Source of the DNA: an uncultured Flavobacteriales bacterium
GTDB taxonomy: Bacteria; Bacteroidota; Bacteroidia; Flavobacteriales; BACL11
DNA: 64,000 bases
Direction of reading: 5' to 3'
Assembly: GCA_949372805.1 (NCBI GenBank)
Contig: CASIBH010000001.1
Coordinates: forward strand, 82,771-146,770
In this document: positions 27,529-35,874 of the stretch, piece after piece
Layout of the letters: each line of letters begins with the position of its first letter
Position numbering within the stretch: position 1 is the first letter of the stretch
The notes under the pieces: model-generated
The model's database searches: none
Told to the model about the DNA's origin: nothing
What the model saw: the letters and a program-made list of their open reading frames with translations, nothing else
Position numbers and translations under genes: made by a program

Positions 27529-28103
27529 TGCGCGACTCAATAACTAAAATACTAAAAAAAGCTGCTGATAATATTTATAATGTGTCTATTGATAAAGATA
27601 TAATTTTTAAAATTGAACAAATTGTAGATCTATGTATTAAAGCTTATGAAAATAATCAGAGAATTCTTTTTTGTGGTAATGGGGGAAGCGCTTCTGATGC
27701 TCAGCATATAGCAGCAGAATTAAGTGGTAGGTTCCTAAAAGATAGAAAGCCTTTATTTGCTGAAGCTCTTCACGTTAATTCCTCTTACCTTACTGCCGTT
27801 TCAAATGATTATGGTTTTGAATACTCCTATTCTAGGATTTTAGAATCTGCTGCAAGAGAAGGAGATGTTTTAATTGCTTTGTCTACCTCTGGAAACTCAA
27901 AAAATGTTTTAAAGGCTATTGAGAAAGCAAATAGTCTTGGAGTTATATCTGTTGGTCTTAGTGGTGTTGACGGCGGTGAAATGCAGTCTTTATGTAGTAT
28001 TATGATTAATATCCCTTCAAAAGAAACTGCAAGAATTCAGGAGTCGCATATATTAGTTGGTCATATAATATGTGAATTAATTGAAGATAAGTTATTTTCT
28101 TAA
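27528..28103 (+). CDS. gmhA: sedoheptulose-7-phosphate isomerase
   Basis: A 191-residue SIS-domain protein of GmhA length and pattern. GmhA converts sedoheptulose 7-phosphate to D-glycero-D-manno-heptose 7-phosphate. Motifs include FCGNGGSASDAQHIAAELSG (about residues 46-65) and ALSTSGNSKNVLKAI (about 118-132). It pairs directly with gmhB downstream. No heptose kinase or nucleotidyltransferase gene (hldE or hddAC) is seen in the window. Confidence 0.93.
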   Translation: MRDSITKILKKAADNIYNVSIDKDIIFKIEQIVDLCIKAYENNQRILFCGNGGSASDAQHIAAELSGRFLKDRKPLFAEALHVNSSYLTAVSNDYGFEYSYSRILESAAREGDVLIALSTSGNSKNVLKAIEKANSLGVISVGLSGVDGGEMQSLCSIMINIPSKETARIQESHILVGHIICELIEDKLFS

Positions 28104-28592
28104 ATGATGTATGATACTCTTTTTCTTGATAGGGATGGTGTTATAAATAAAAAGCTAGAAGGAAGATATATTACTGATTTTAAAGATTTTGAGTTTATCA
28201 AAGGATCTTTAGATGCAATCATTAATCTTAAATCAGTTTTTAATAAAATAATTATTGTGACAAATCAGCAAGGAATTGGTAAAGAAATAATGTCGGTTGA
28301 AGATCTTCAAATTGTACATGAAAAAATGCAAGAAGCAATATCAAAAGAATTTAAATGTATTAACAAAATATATTTTTGTCCTCACTTAGAAAGTGAAGAA
28401 TGTGAGTGTCGTAAACCAGGTATTGGCATGTTATTACAATCTAAAGCTGATTTTCCTGACATAAATATTAGTAATTCTTTTTTAGTGGGAGATTCTGATA
28501 CTGATATTCAAGCAGGAAAGAGATTTGGAGTAAAAACAATTAAAGTGGATAATAATTTTACGTTATCAAAATGGGCAAATTCAATTATATGA
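28104..28592 (+). CDS. gmhB: D-glycero-D-manno-heptose-1,7-bisphosphate 7-phosphatase
   Basis: A 162-residue HAD-family phosphatase. The nucleophile motif is FLDRDGVINKK (residues 7-17), VTNQQGIGK is motif II, and GDSDTDIQAG is motif IV. The CPH...CECRKPG segment is the zinc-binding loop typical of GmhB. The start ATG follows the gmhA stop directly. The end overlaps the next gene. With gmhA it supplies heptose 1-phosphate, for lipopolysaccharide or for this surface polymer. Confidence 0.9.
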   Translation: MMYDTLFLDRDGVINKKLEGRYITDFKDFEFIKGSLDAIINLKSVFNKIIIVTNQQGIGKEIMSVEDLQIVHEKMQEAISKEFKCINKIYFCPHLESEECECRKPGIGMLLQSKADFPDINISNSFLVGDSDTDIQAGKRFGVKTIKVDNNFTLSKWANSII

Positions 28593-30208
28593 AATTAAGT
28601 ATTTATATAAAAAATTTGATTTTAATTTTTTTGTCTTTAATATTTACTTTTAATATTTCTGCACAACATAATAATCTTCCTTTGGGTTATAACTTTAATA
28701 ATTTTATAGATAAAGAGTTAAGTCAAAGTAATAATCATACCTCATTTAAACCCTTAATTAAATCTTCTCTAAGTATTAACGTAGATTCTTTACTTTCTGC
28801 TAATATGCTTTTTGAAAAAAATATCTTTAAGAAAAATATCTTTAATAAAAATTGGATAGAAATAAAAGGGTCAGATTATAAAATAGAAGCATCTCCTTTG
28901 TTTGACTTTTCTTTAGGCTATGAAGTAGAGGAGGAAAAATATACTTATATAAATACAAGAGGTTTTATAGTAAAAGGAGATATAGGTTCTAAGGTTTCTT
29001 TTCATACCTCTTTTGTTGAAAATCAAGCTGTATTCCCCAATTATTTAGATTCACTTATTCGTACTTCAACACAAGATTATGTAATTCCTGGACAAGGAAG
29101 GGGTAGGGTCTATTACGGTACCGGTTTTGATTATGCTAAATCTTCTGGATATATATCAGTGGAAGCAAGTAAACAGATAAAAATTCAGTTTGGTCATGGA
29201 AAACATTTTATTGGCAATGGTTATCGTTCACTTTTACTTTCTGATAATTCTTTTAATTATCCATTTTTAAGAATTCAAACAAAATTTGGTGATTTTGAGT
29301 ATACCAATCTTTATGCAGAATTGCAGGATTTGAAGAATTACTTATCTGCTGATAATAATTACGATTACATGGGTTATGCTAAGAAGTATATGTCTTCACA
29401 TTATTTATCTTACAACATAAATGACAAATTAAATATCGGTGTTTTTGAGTCTATTTTATGGAAAACTAATCATGCTCTTGGGGCAAATGGTTTTGATGTT
29501 AATTACCTTAATCCAATAATATTTTTTAGACCAGTCGAATTTTCAATTAATTCTCCAGATAATGCGCTTGTAGGATTAAATTACAGATATCAAACATCAA
29601 TTAATTCTCATTTTTATGGTCAATTAGTTTTTGATGAATTTACTCTTAATCAATTGAAAAGTGATAATGGATATTGGGCTAATAAATATGGTTATCAAAT
29701 TGGTTTAAAATATTTTGATCTTCTTAAAATTACGAATCTTAATATGCAAATAGAGCATAATTTGGTACGGCCATATACTTATAGCCACTGGAATTCATCA
29801 AATTATGGACATTATAACGAGGAGCTTGCTCATCCAATTGGTGCTAATTTCTCAGAAAATATTTTTATGATTAATTATCGTTTAAATAGAGTAGGTTTAA
29901 AGTTGAAGTATTTAAGTGTAAAATATGGAGCTGATTATTTGAACGATACTATTTCTTATGGTAATAATATTTATTCTGATTATAATGATAGATCATCTAA
30001 TTTTGGTATTGAAATGTTTAATGGTAATGAAACAAGTATTGATTATTATCAAATAAACCTTTCATATATTTTAAATCCTTCTACAAATTCAATTATTGAT
30101 TTTTCATTAGTTAAAAGAAAATTAAATAGTGAAATAAGTACTTTTAACACATTGTTTTATTCTATCTCTTTAAAAACAGATCTTTTTAATCATTATTATG
30201 ATTTTTAA
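28589..30208 (+). CDS. Wzi/RemB-like outer-membrane capsule assembly protein
   Basis: A 539-residue protein with a signal peptide (ending ISAQ) and many alternating beta-strand segments, as expected for an outer-membrane barrel. The segment KIQFGHGKHFIGNGYRSLLL resembles the Wzi (capsule assembly) and flavobacterial RemB family. Wzi proteins hold capsular polysaccharide at the cell surface. I choose ATG 28589, which overlaps the gmhB stop as ATGA, rather than ATG 28571. Its place at the end of the polysaccharide genes fits a role in surface attachment. Confidence 0.78.
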   Translation: MKLSIYIKNLILIFLSLIFTFNISAQHNNLPLGYNFNNFIDKELSQSNNHTSFKPLIKSSLSINVDSLLSANMLFEKNIFKKNIFNKNWIEIKGSDYKIEASPLFDFSLGYEVEEEKYTYINTRGFIVKGDIGSKVSFHTSFVENQAVFPNYLDSLIRTSTQDYVIPGQGRGRVYYGTGFDYAKSSGYISVEASKQIKIQFGHGKHFIGNGYRSLLLSDNSFNYPFLRIQTKFGDFEYTNLYAELQDLKNYLSADNNYDYMGYAKKYMSSHYLSYNINDKLNIGVFESILWKTNHALGANGFDVNYLNPIIFFRPVEFSINSPDNALVGLNYRYQTSINSHFYGQLVFDEFTLNQLKSDNGYWANKYGYQIGLKYFDLLKITNLNMQIEHNLVRPYTYSHWNSSNYGHYNEELAHPIGANFSENIFMINYRLNRVGLKLKYLSVKYGADYLNDTISYGNNIYSDYNDRSSNFGIEMFNGNETSIDYYQINLSYILNPSTNSIIDFSLVKRKLNSEISTFNTLFYSISLKTDLFNHYYDF

Positions 30209-30212
30209 CTAA

Positions 30213-30887
30213 ATGAATAACTACATTTTAAATATTGAAACCGCTACAAAAGCCTGCTCAGTAGCGCTATTTAAAAATGAAAATTTAATTGTTTTTAAAG
30301 AACATGCATCTCAAGAATATTCACATTCTGAAACTCTGTCTAATTATATTTCTAATATTATTGAAGAAGCAGGAATTGCTTTTAGTGACCTCACTGCTGT
30401 TGCGGTAAGTATGGGGCCTGGTTCTTATACTGGCTTAAGGATTGGTGTCTCTACTGCAAAAGGACTTTGTTATGCTCTAAATATTCCTTTAATTTCTATT
30501 TCTACACTTCAAGCGATGGCTGTTGGAATTGTCAAGGACAGTAACGCGGATTTATATTGTCCCATGATTGATGCAAGAAGGATGGAGGTTTATTCAGCGT
30601 TTTATGATTCCTCAAATAATATTGTTAGAGATGTGCAAGCTGATGTAGTGGATGAGCAAACATATAAAGAGCAACTTGAAAAAAATATTATTTTTTTTGG
30701 CGATGGAGCAGAGAAATTAAATGATATTATAGTTCATAAGAACGCCAAATTTGTTGATGGTTTTTTTCCAAGTGCTATACACATGGGAGGGCTAGCATTT
30801 AATAAATTTAAACAAAATAATTTTGAAGATGTAGCTTACTTTGAGCCTTATTATTTAAAAGATTTTGTCTCTGGAGCTAAGGATTAA
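30213..30887 (+). CDS. tsaB: tRNA threonylcarbamoyladenosine biosynthesis protein TsaB
   Basis: A 224-residue ASKHA-fold protein. TsaB pairs with TsaD and TsaE to make the t6A modification at position 37 of ANN-decoding tRNAs. Family hallmarks are the N-terminal ILNIETATKACSVAL, HSETL, and VSMGPGSYTGLRIGVSTAKG (about residues 68-87). It starts 4 bases after the Wzi-like gene and overlaps the convergent helicase gene by 4 bases. Confidence 0.95.
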   Translation: MNNYILNIETATKACSVALFKNENLIVFKEHASQEYSHSETLSNYISNIIEEAGIAFSDLTAVAVSMGPGSYTGLRIGVSTAKGLCYALNIPLISISTLQAMAVGIVKDSNADLYCPMIDARRMEVYSAFYDSSNNIVRDVQADVVDEQTYKEQLEKNIIFFGDGAEKLNDIIVHKNAKFVDGFFPSAIHMGGLAFNKFKQNNFEDVAYFEPYYLKDFVSGAKD

Positions 30888-32776
30888 CGTCTTTTCCTTT
30901 TACTTTCACTAAATCTACTTTTAAATGAGTTTTTATCTGCTGAGCTTGAAGACTTTGATTTGCTTTTTGGTTTTTCAGATCTAGATTTAAAGTTTTTATC
31001 TCTATCTGTTGAAGATGATTTCTTAAAACTTCTTTTATCGTCACCTCTAGAACTTCTATCATCATTATTTCTTGACCCTCCTCCTGGAGGTTTTGAAACT
31101 TCAACAGATACTCTTTCACCATTCCATTCAGTTCCTTGAAAACTACTTAAAATATTATCTTTGTATTCAGAATCAACTTCAAAGAAGGTAAAGCTTTTTA
31201 ATATGTCAATCTTTCCTATTGGAATATTTCTTTGCTTTGTGAATTCATTAATCATTCCAATTAAATTCTGAGCTTGCAATCCTTTTTGATTCCCAAGATT
31301 GATAAAGAACCTTGTATATCCTTCTTCTGCATGATTACTTCCTCTACTAGCTCTTTTGCTTCCATCTCTGTCTCTAGAAGGTCTATCTCTATCTCGAGAA
31401 GTTCTGTCTCTATCTCTAGAAGGTCTATCCCTGTCTCTAGAGGTTTTTTTACTTGGGTCTATATTTAGATTGCCTGCGTTTTTATAAAAGGATAAAAATC
31501 GACTAAACTCTGTTGAAATAAAGTGTTTAATTAATTCTTCTTTGTCTAAGTGTGCTAATTTTTCTTCAATAACAGGAAGATATTTATCTATTTGCTTACT
31601 TACTTCTGTATTTACCACTTTATCAACTAAGTTTAAGAGTTGCATTTCACAGATTTCCTCACCATTTGGAACTTTCTTAAGAATAAGTTCTCTTTTTAAC
31701 ATTTTTTCAATGGATTGTAATTTCCGTTGTTCTCTGCTATGTGCAATTATAATTGAAGTTCCCTTGTTTCCAGCTCTTCCAGTTCTTCCTGATCTATGAA
31801 TATAGATTTCATTGTCATCTGGAAGATTGTAATTTATTACGTGAGATAGTTCATTTATATCAATTCCTCTCGCAGCAACATCGGTTGCCACTAGCATTTG
31901 AATGCTTTTTTTTCTAAATCTACTCATTACATGATCTCTTTGGGATTGAGAAAGTTCACCATGCAAAGCATCTGCATTGTACCCATCTTGCATCAGTTTA
32001 TCAGCAATATCTTTAGTTTCTCTTCTTGTTCTACAAAATACTATACCATAAATATTTGTATTGATATCACAAATTCTTCTTAAGGCTTTATAACGATCTT
32101 TAGCATTAACCATGTAATAATGGTGTTCAACATTTTTAGCTCCTTCATTTCTGCTTGCCACTTCAATAGTTTTAGGGCTAAACATATAATTTTTAGTAAT
32201 CCTCATTACCTCTTTTGGCATTGTTGCAGAGAATAATAATGTTTGCTTTTCCTCAGGAGTTTCTGCTAGTATGATATCTAGATCTTCTTTGAATCCCATA
32301 TTAAGCATTTCGTCTGCTTCATCTAAAACTACTATGTCAATATCTGAGAGTCTAAGTTTTTTCCTTTTGATAAGGTCAATTACTCTTCCGGGAGTTCCAA
32401 CAATTATTTGTGAGCCTGCTGATATAGCTTTTATTTGTGTTTGAATATTTGCTCCTCCATATACTGCAGTAATTCTTACACCTTTCATGTATTTTGCAAA
32501 TGAATTCATGTCCTTTGTTATTTGTAAACACAATTCTCTAGTTGGGCAAAGTATTATTGCTTGAGGGATTTTTCTATCATTTTCAATTTTTTCTATTACA
32601 GGAAGTCCAAAAGCAGCTGTTTTTCCAGTTCCTGTTTGGGCGAGTGCAATAAGATCTTTATCTTCATTTATCAGATAAGGAATTGTTTCTTGTTGAATAG
32701 GAGTCGGTTCGGTAAAACCTAAATCTTGGATTGCTTTTTGGATTTCATCTTTCAATCCTAAATCAGAAAATATCAT
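30884..32776 (-). CDS. DEAD-box RNA helicase with DbpA-type C-terminal domain
   Basis: A 630-residue ATP-dependent RNA helicase. The core has the Q motif (TEPTPIQ), motif I AQTGTGKT, motif II VLDEADEMLNMG, motif III FSATMP and motif VI HRSGRTGRAG. A linker of four 7-residue SRDRDRP-like repeats (near residues 440-475) precedes a DbpA-like RNA-binding domain (FFINLGNQKGLQ to ERVSVEV), then a basic Ser/Arg/Lys tail. Such proteins assist ribosome assembly or cold growth. ATG 32776 is the likely start: the more upstream TTG at 32794 lies in a promoter box. Confidence 0.95.
   Translation of the reverse strand: MIFSDLGLKDEIQKAIQDLGFTEPTPIQQETIPYLINEDKDLIALAQTGTGKTAAFGLPVIEKIENDRKIPQAIILCPTRELCLQITKDMNSFAKYMKGVRITAVYGGANIQTQIKAISAGSQIIVGTPGRVIDLIKRKKLRLSDIDIVVLDEADEMLNMGFKEDLDIILAETPEEKQTLLFSATMPKEVMRITKNYMFSPKTIEVASRNEGAKNVEHHYYMVNAKDRYKALRRICDINTNIYGIVFCRTRRETKDIADKLMQDGYNADALHGELSQSQRDHVMSRFRKKSIQMLVATDVAARGIDINELSHVINYNLPDDNEIYIHRSGRTGRAGNKGTSIIIAHSREQRKLQSIEKMLKRELILKKVPNGEEICEMQLLNLVDKVVNTEVSKQIDKYLPVIEEKLAHLDKEELIKHFISTEFSRFLSFYKNAGNLNIDPSKKTSRDRDRPSRDRDRTSRDRDRPSRDRDGSKRASRGSNHAEEGYTRFFINLGNQKGLQAQNLIGMINEFTKQRNIPIGKIDILKSFTFFEVDSEYKDNILSSFQGTEWNGERVSVEVSKPPGGGSRNNDDRSSRGDDKRSFKKSSSTDRDKNFKSRSEKPKSKSKSSSSADKNSFKSRFSESKRKRR
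31361..31445 (-). repeat. four 21-bp tandem repeats in the helicase linker
   Basis: Read on the minus strand, the DNA encodes four imperfect copies of a 7-residue unit (SRDRDRP, with T or G/S variants). It forms a highly charged, presumably disordered, linker between the helicase core and the RNA-binding domain. Confidence 0.85.
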
Positions 32777-32791
32777 TTGTAAATTTTTTTG

Positions 32792-32799
32792 CAAAAGTA
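32792..32799 (-). promoter_or_regulatory. -7 box TACTTTTG for the DEAD-box helicase
   Basis: The minus-strand octamer TACTTTTG fits TAnnTTTG and lies 15 bases before the ATG at 32776. Its last three bases form the TTG that could be mistaken for the gene start. The leader would be very short. Confidence 0.5.
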
Positions 32800-32891
32800 C
32801 ACTTTTTTAGTTGTGACCCACAGAAGAAGATTATTGTAAAAATATGTAACTTTTTTAGAAAAAAATTAGACATTATTATATTTTCATTTAT

Positions 32892-32899
32892 TACTTTTG
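32892..32899 (+). promoter_or_regulatory. -7 box TACTTTTG for gcvP
   Basis: TACTTTTG lies 19 bases before the gcvP ATG. The identical octamer serves the divergent helicase gene about 93 bases away. No convincing -33 box was seen. Confidence 0.5.
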
Positions 32900-32918
32900 T
32901 GTTCTTAAATTTAAGAAG

Positions 32919-35795
32919 ATGAAATTATACAACTTTTCCGATAGGCATATTGGTCCTAGAGATTCTGATTTTCAACTAATGATTGATAAAATTGGTGTTA
33001 AAAGTATTAATGAGCTAATTGAAGAAACAATCCCCTCTCAAATTATGTTAAATAGAGATATGGATTTGCCAGAGGCATTGTCAGAAATTAGATTTTCTGA
33101 GCATATGAAATCACTTGCTCAAAAAAATCAAATTTATCGCTCTTATATTGGTATGGGATATTATAATACTATTCTTCCTGCTGTTATTCATAGAAATATT
33201 CTTGAAAACCCAGGTTGGTATACTTCATACACGGCTTACCAAGCTGAGATTTCTCAAGGAAGACTTGAAGCTTTATTAAATTTTCAAACTATGGTTAGTG
33301 ATTTAACAGCCATGGATTTAGCTAATGCCTCATTGTTAGATGAAGGTACTTCAGCTGCTGAGGCAATGATTATGTTATATAATACTAGAAGTAGAGCTCA
33401 GAAAAAAGAAGGGATTAAAAAGTTTTTTGTTTCTGAACTGTGTTTTCCTCAAACTATTGATTTATTAAAAACAAGATCAGAGCCTCTAGAAATAGAGCTC
33501 GTAATAGGAAATCATGAGACTGTAGAGATTGATAACACATTTTATGGGGTGATTTTACAATACCCAGCTAAATATGGTGAGGCAATTGATTATTCAGCTT
33601 TTACAAAAAAAGTTAAAGAAAAAGATATTTCAGTTGTTGTTGCTGCTGACCTATTAAGTTTGAGTTTACTTACCCCTCCCGGAGAATGGGGTGCTGATGT
33701 TGTAATTGGAACTACGCAAAGGTTTGGTATTCCTCTAGGATATGGGGGCCCACATGCAGCTTACTTTGCAACTTCTGAAAAATATAAAAGAAATATTCCT
33801 GGAAGAATTATTGGAGTTAGTGAAGATGTAAATGGTAATAGAGCTCTAAGAATGGCACTTCAAACAAGAGAGCAACATATAAAAAGAGAAAAAGCTACCT
33901 CAAATATTTGTACTGCTCAAGCTCTTCTTGCTGTCATGGCAGGTATGTATGGTGTGTTTCATGGTCCAGATGGAATTAAATCTATCGGTCAATTTATACA
34001 TAAAAACACGCAGGTTTTAGCCGAGGGTTTAAAACAACTTGGCTTTCATCAGCTAAATGACAATTACTTTGATACTCTTTTAGTATCTATTGGAAACGTT
34101 GAGATGTCCACAATTTTAGAATATGCTGATCAAGCTAAAATGAATTTTAATTTAATTGATGATAAACATGTTTCTATTAGTGTTGATGAAAAAGATGATA
34201 TTGATTCAATAAAAAATATTCTTGAAGTTTTTGCTAAAAGTTGTAGTCATAGTGATTCTAGTAACTTAATAGATGAGGTTATTAATAGAACACATGTTAA
34301 AAATAATATTTCTGATTCTTTAGTAAGAACATCTTCTTTTATGCAACATGATATTTTTAATAAATATCACTCAGAAACAGAGATGATGCGATATATAAAA
34401 AGTTTGGAAAATAAAGATTTTTCTCTTACAAACTCGATGATACCTCTTGGCTCTTGTACTATGAAACTTAATGCTGCTACACAACTTTTTGCATTAAGTT
34501 GGCCAGAATTTAATAATATTCATCCCTTTGCTCCTACTAATCAAGCAATGGGATATCAACAAATTTTTGAAGAAATAGAATCTATGCTTTGTGAAATCAC
34601 AGGATTTGATGCTATGAGTCTTCAGCCAAATTCAGGCGCTCAAGGAGAGTATGCAGGTCTAATGGTGATACGAGCTTATCATTTAAGCAGAGGAGATAAG
34701 CAAAGAAATATATGCCTAATCCCTTCTTCAGCTCATGGAACTAATCCTGCTTCCGCAGTAATGGCTGGAATGCAAGTTGTTGTTACTCCTTGTGATGAAA
34801 ATGGTAATATAGATGTCAAAGTATTAAAAGAAAAAGCTTTAGAATATAAAGATAATTTAGCTGCTCTTATGATTACATACCCATCTACACATGGTGTGTT
34901 TGAAGATAAAATTATTGAAATAACTTCAGCTATACATGAAAATGGAGGTCAAGTATATATGGATGGGGCTAATATGAATGCTCAAGTTGGGTTAACAAAC
35001 CCTGGAATTATTGGCGCAGATGTTTGTCATTTAAATCTTCATAAGACTTTTGCTATTCCTCATGGAGGAGGTGGTCCTGGAGTTGGTCCCATTGGTGTTG
35101 TAAAACACTTAGCAGAATTCCTTCCAAATAATTCTTTAGTTGAAATGGGTGGTGCTTCAGGAATGTCTATTTCTTCAGCTCCTTGGGGAAGCGCTCTAGC
35201 TCTTACTATTTCATATGCTTATATCAAAATGCTTGGTGCAAGTGGACTAAAGAAATCTACTGAAATAGCTATTTTAAATGCTAATTATATAAAAGAAAGA
35301 CTTTCAAATGATTATAGTGTTCTGTATACTGGAGAAAAAAACAGAGTTGCTCATGAAATGATCATAGATTTTAGAGACTTTAAAAAAGATGGAATAGAGG
35401 TTGTTGATATTGCTAAAAGATTAATGGATTATGGTTTTCATGCTCCTACTGTTTCTTTTCCTGTTGCAAATACAGTTATGATTGAGCCAACTGAAAGCGA
35501 GTCTTTAGAAGAGATAGATCGTTTTTGTGATGCTCTTTTAAGTATTAAGCAGGAAATTAATGATGTCATCAGCGGGGCTTGTGATGCAGAGAATAATGTG
35601 CTAAAAAATTCACCACATACATTAGATATTGTTGCTAATGATGTTTGGGACTTTCCTTACTCTAGAGAAAAAGCAGCTTTTCCATTACCATATCTCAGAA
35701 AGAAAAAGATGTGGCCAACTGTTAGAAGAGTTAACGATGCATATGGAGATAGAAATTTAATTTGCTCTTGCGCTCCTGTTTCTGACTATCAATAG
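32919..35795 (+). CDS. gcvP: glycine dehydrogenase (decarboxylating), P protein
   Basis: A 958-residue single-chain GcvP, the usual length. This PLP enzyme decarboxylates glycine and passes the methylamine to lipoyl-GcvH. The PLP lysine is in LNLHKTFAIPHGGGGPGVGP (about residue 706). The N-terminus shows the RHIGPRD motif; other family blocks are YTPYQ-like TSYTAYQAEISQGRLEALLN and GSCTMKLNA. It is monocistronic, divergent from the helicase, and far from gcvH at 8718. Confidence 0.98.
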   Translation: MKLYNFSDRHIGPRDSDFQLMIDKIGVKSINELIEETIPSQIMLNRDMDLPEALSEIRFSEHMKSLAQKNQIYRSYIGMGYYNTILPAVIHRNILENPGWYTSYTAYQAEISQGRLEALLNFQTMVSDLTAMDLANASLLDEGTSAAEAMIMLYNTRSRAQKKEGIKKFFVSELCFPQTIDLLKTRSEPLEIELVIGNHETVEIDNTFYGVILQYPAKYGEAIDYSAFTKKVKEKDISVVVAADLLSLSLLTPPGEWGADVVIGTTQRFGIPLGYGGPHAAYFATSEKYKRNIPGRIIGVSEDVNGNRALRMALQTREQHIKREKATSNICTAQALLAVMAGMYGVFHGPDGIKSIGQFIHKNTQVLAEGLKQLGFHQLNDNYFDTLLVSIGNVEMSTILEYADQAKMNFNLIDDKHVSISVDEKDDIDSIKNILEVFAKSCSHSDSSNLIDEVINRTHVKNNISDSLVRTSSFMQHDIFNKYHSETEMMRYIKSLENKDFSLTNSMIPLGSCTMKLNAATQLFALSWPEFNNIHPFAPTNQAMGYQQIFEEIESMLCEITGFDAMSLQPNSGAQGEYAGLMVIRAYHLSRGDKQRNICLIPSSAHGTNPASAVMAGMQVVVTPCDENGNIDVKVLKEKALEYKDNLAALMITYPSTHGVFEDKIIEITSAIHENGGQVYMDGANMNAQVGLTNPGIIGADVCHLNLHKTFAIPHGGGGPGVGPIGVVKHLAEFLPNNSLVEMGGASGMSISSAPWGSALALTISYAYIKMLGASGLKKSTEIAILNANYIKERLSNDYSVLYTGEKNRVAHEMIIDFRDFKKDGIEVVDIAKRLMDYGFHAPTVSFPVANTVMIEPTESESLEEIDRFCDALLSIKQEINDVISGACDAENNVLKNSPHTLDIVANDVWDFPYSREKAAFPLPYLRKKKMWPTVRRVNDAYGDRNLICSCAPVSDYQ

Positions 35796-35836
35796 AATTG
35801 AACATATAAAAATTATTTAATATTCATATTTTGACC

Positions 35837-35844
35837 TATATTTG
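35837..35844 (+). promoter_or_regulatory. -7 box TATATTTG, T9SS cargo paralog 1
   Basis: TATATTTG lies 30 bases before the ATG at 35875. The same octamer with nearly the same spacing precedes the two other paralogous T9SS cargo genes downstream (39347 and 41332). Confidence 0.55.
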
Positions 35845-35874
35845 TAGCTTAACACAACAAATAAAAGAAATAAT

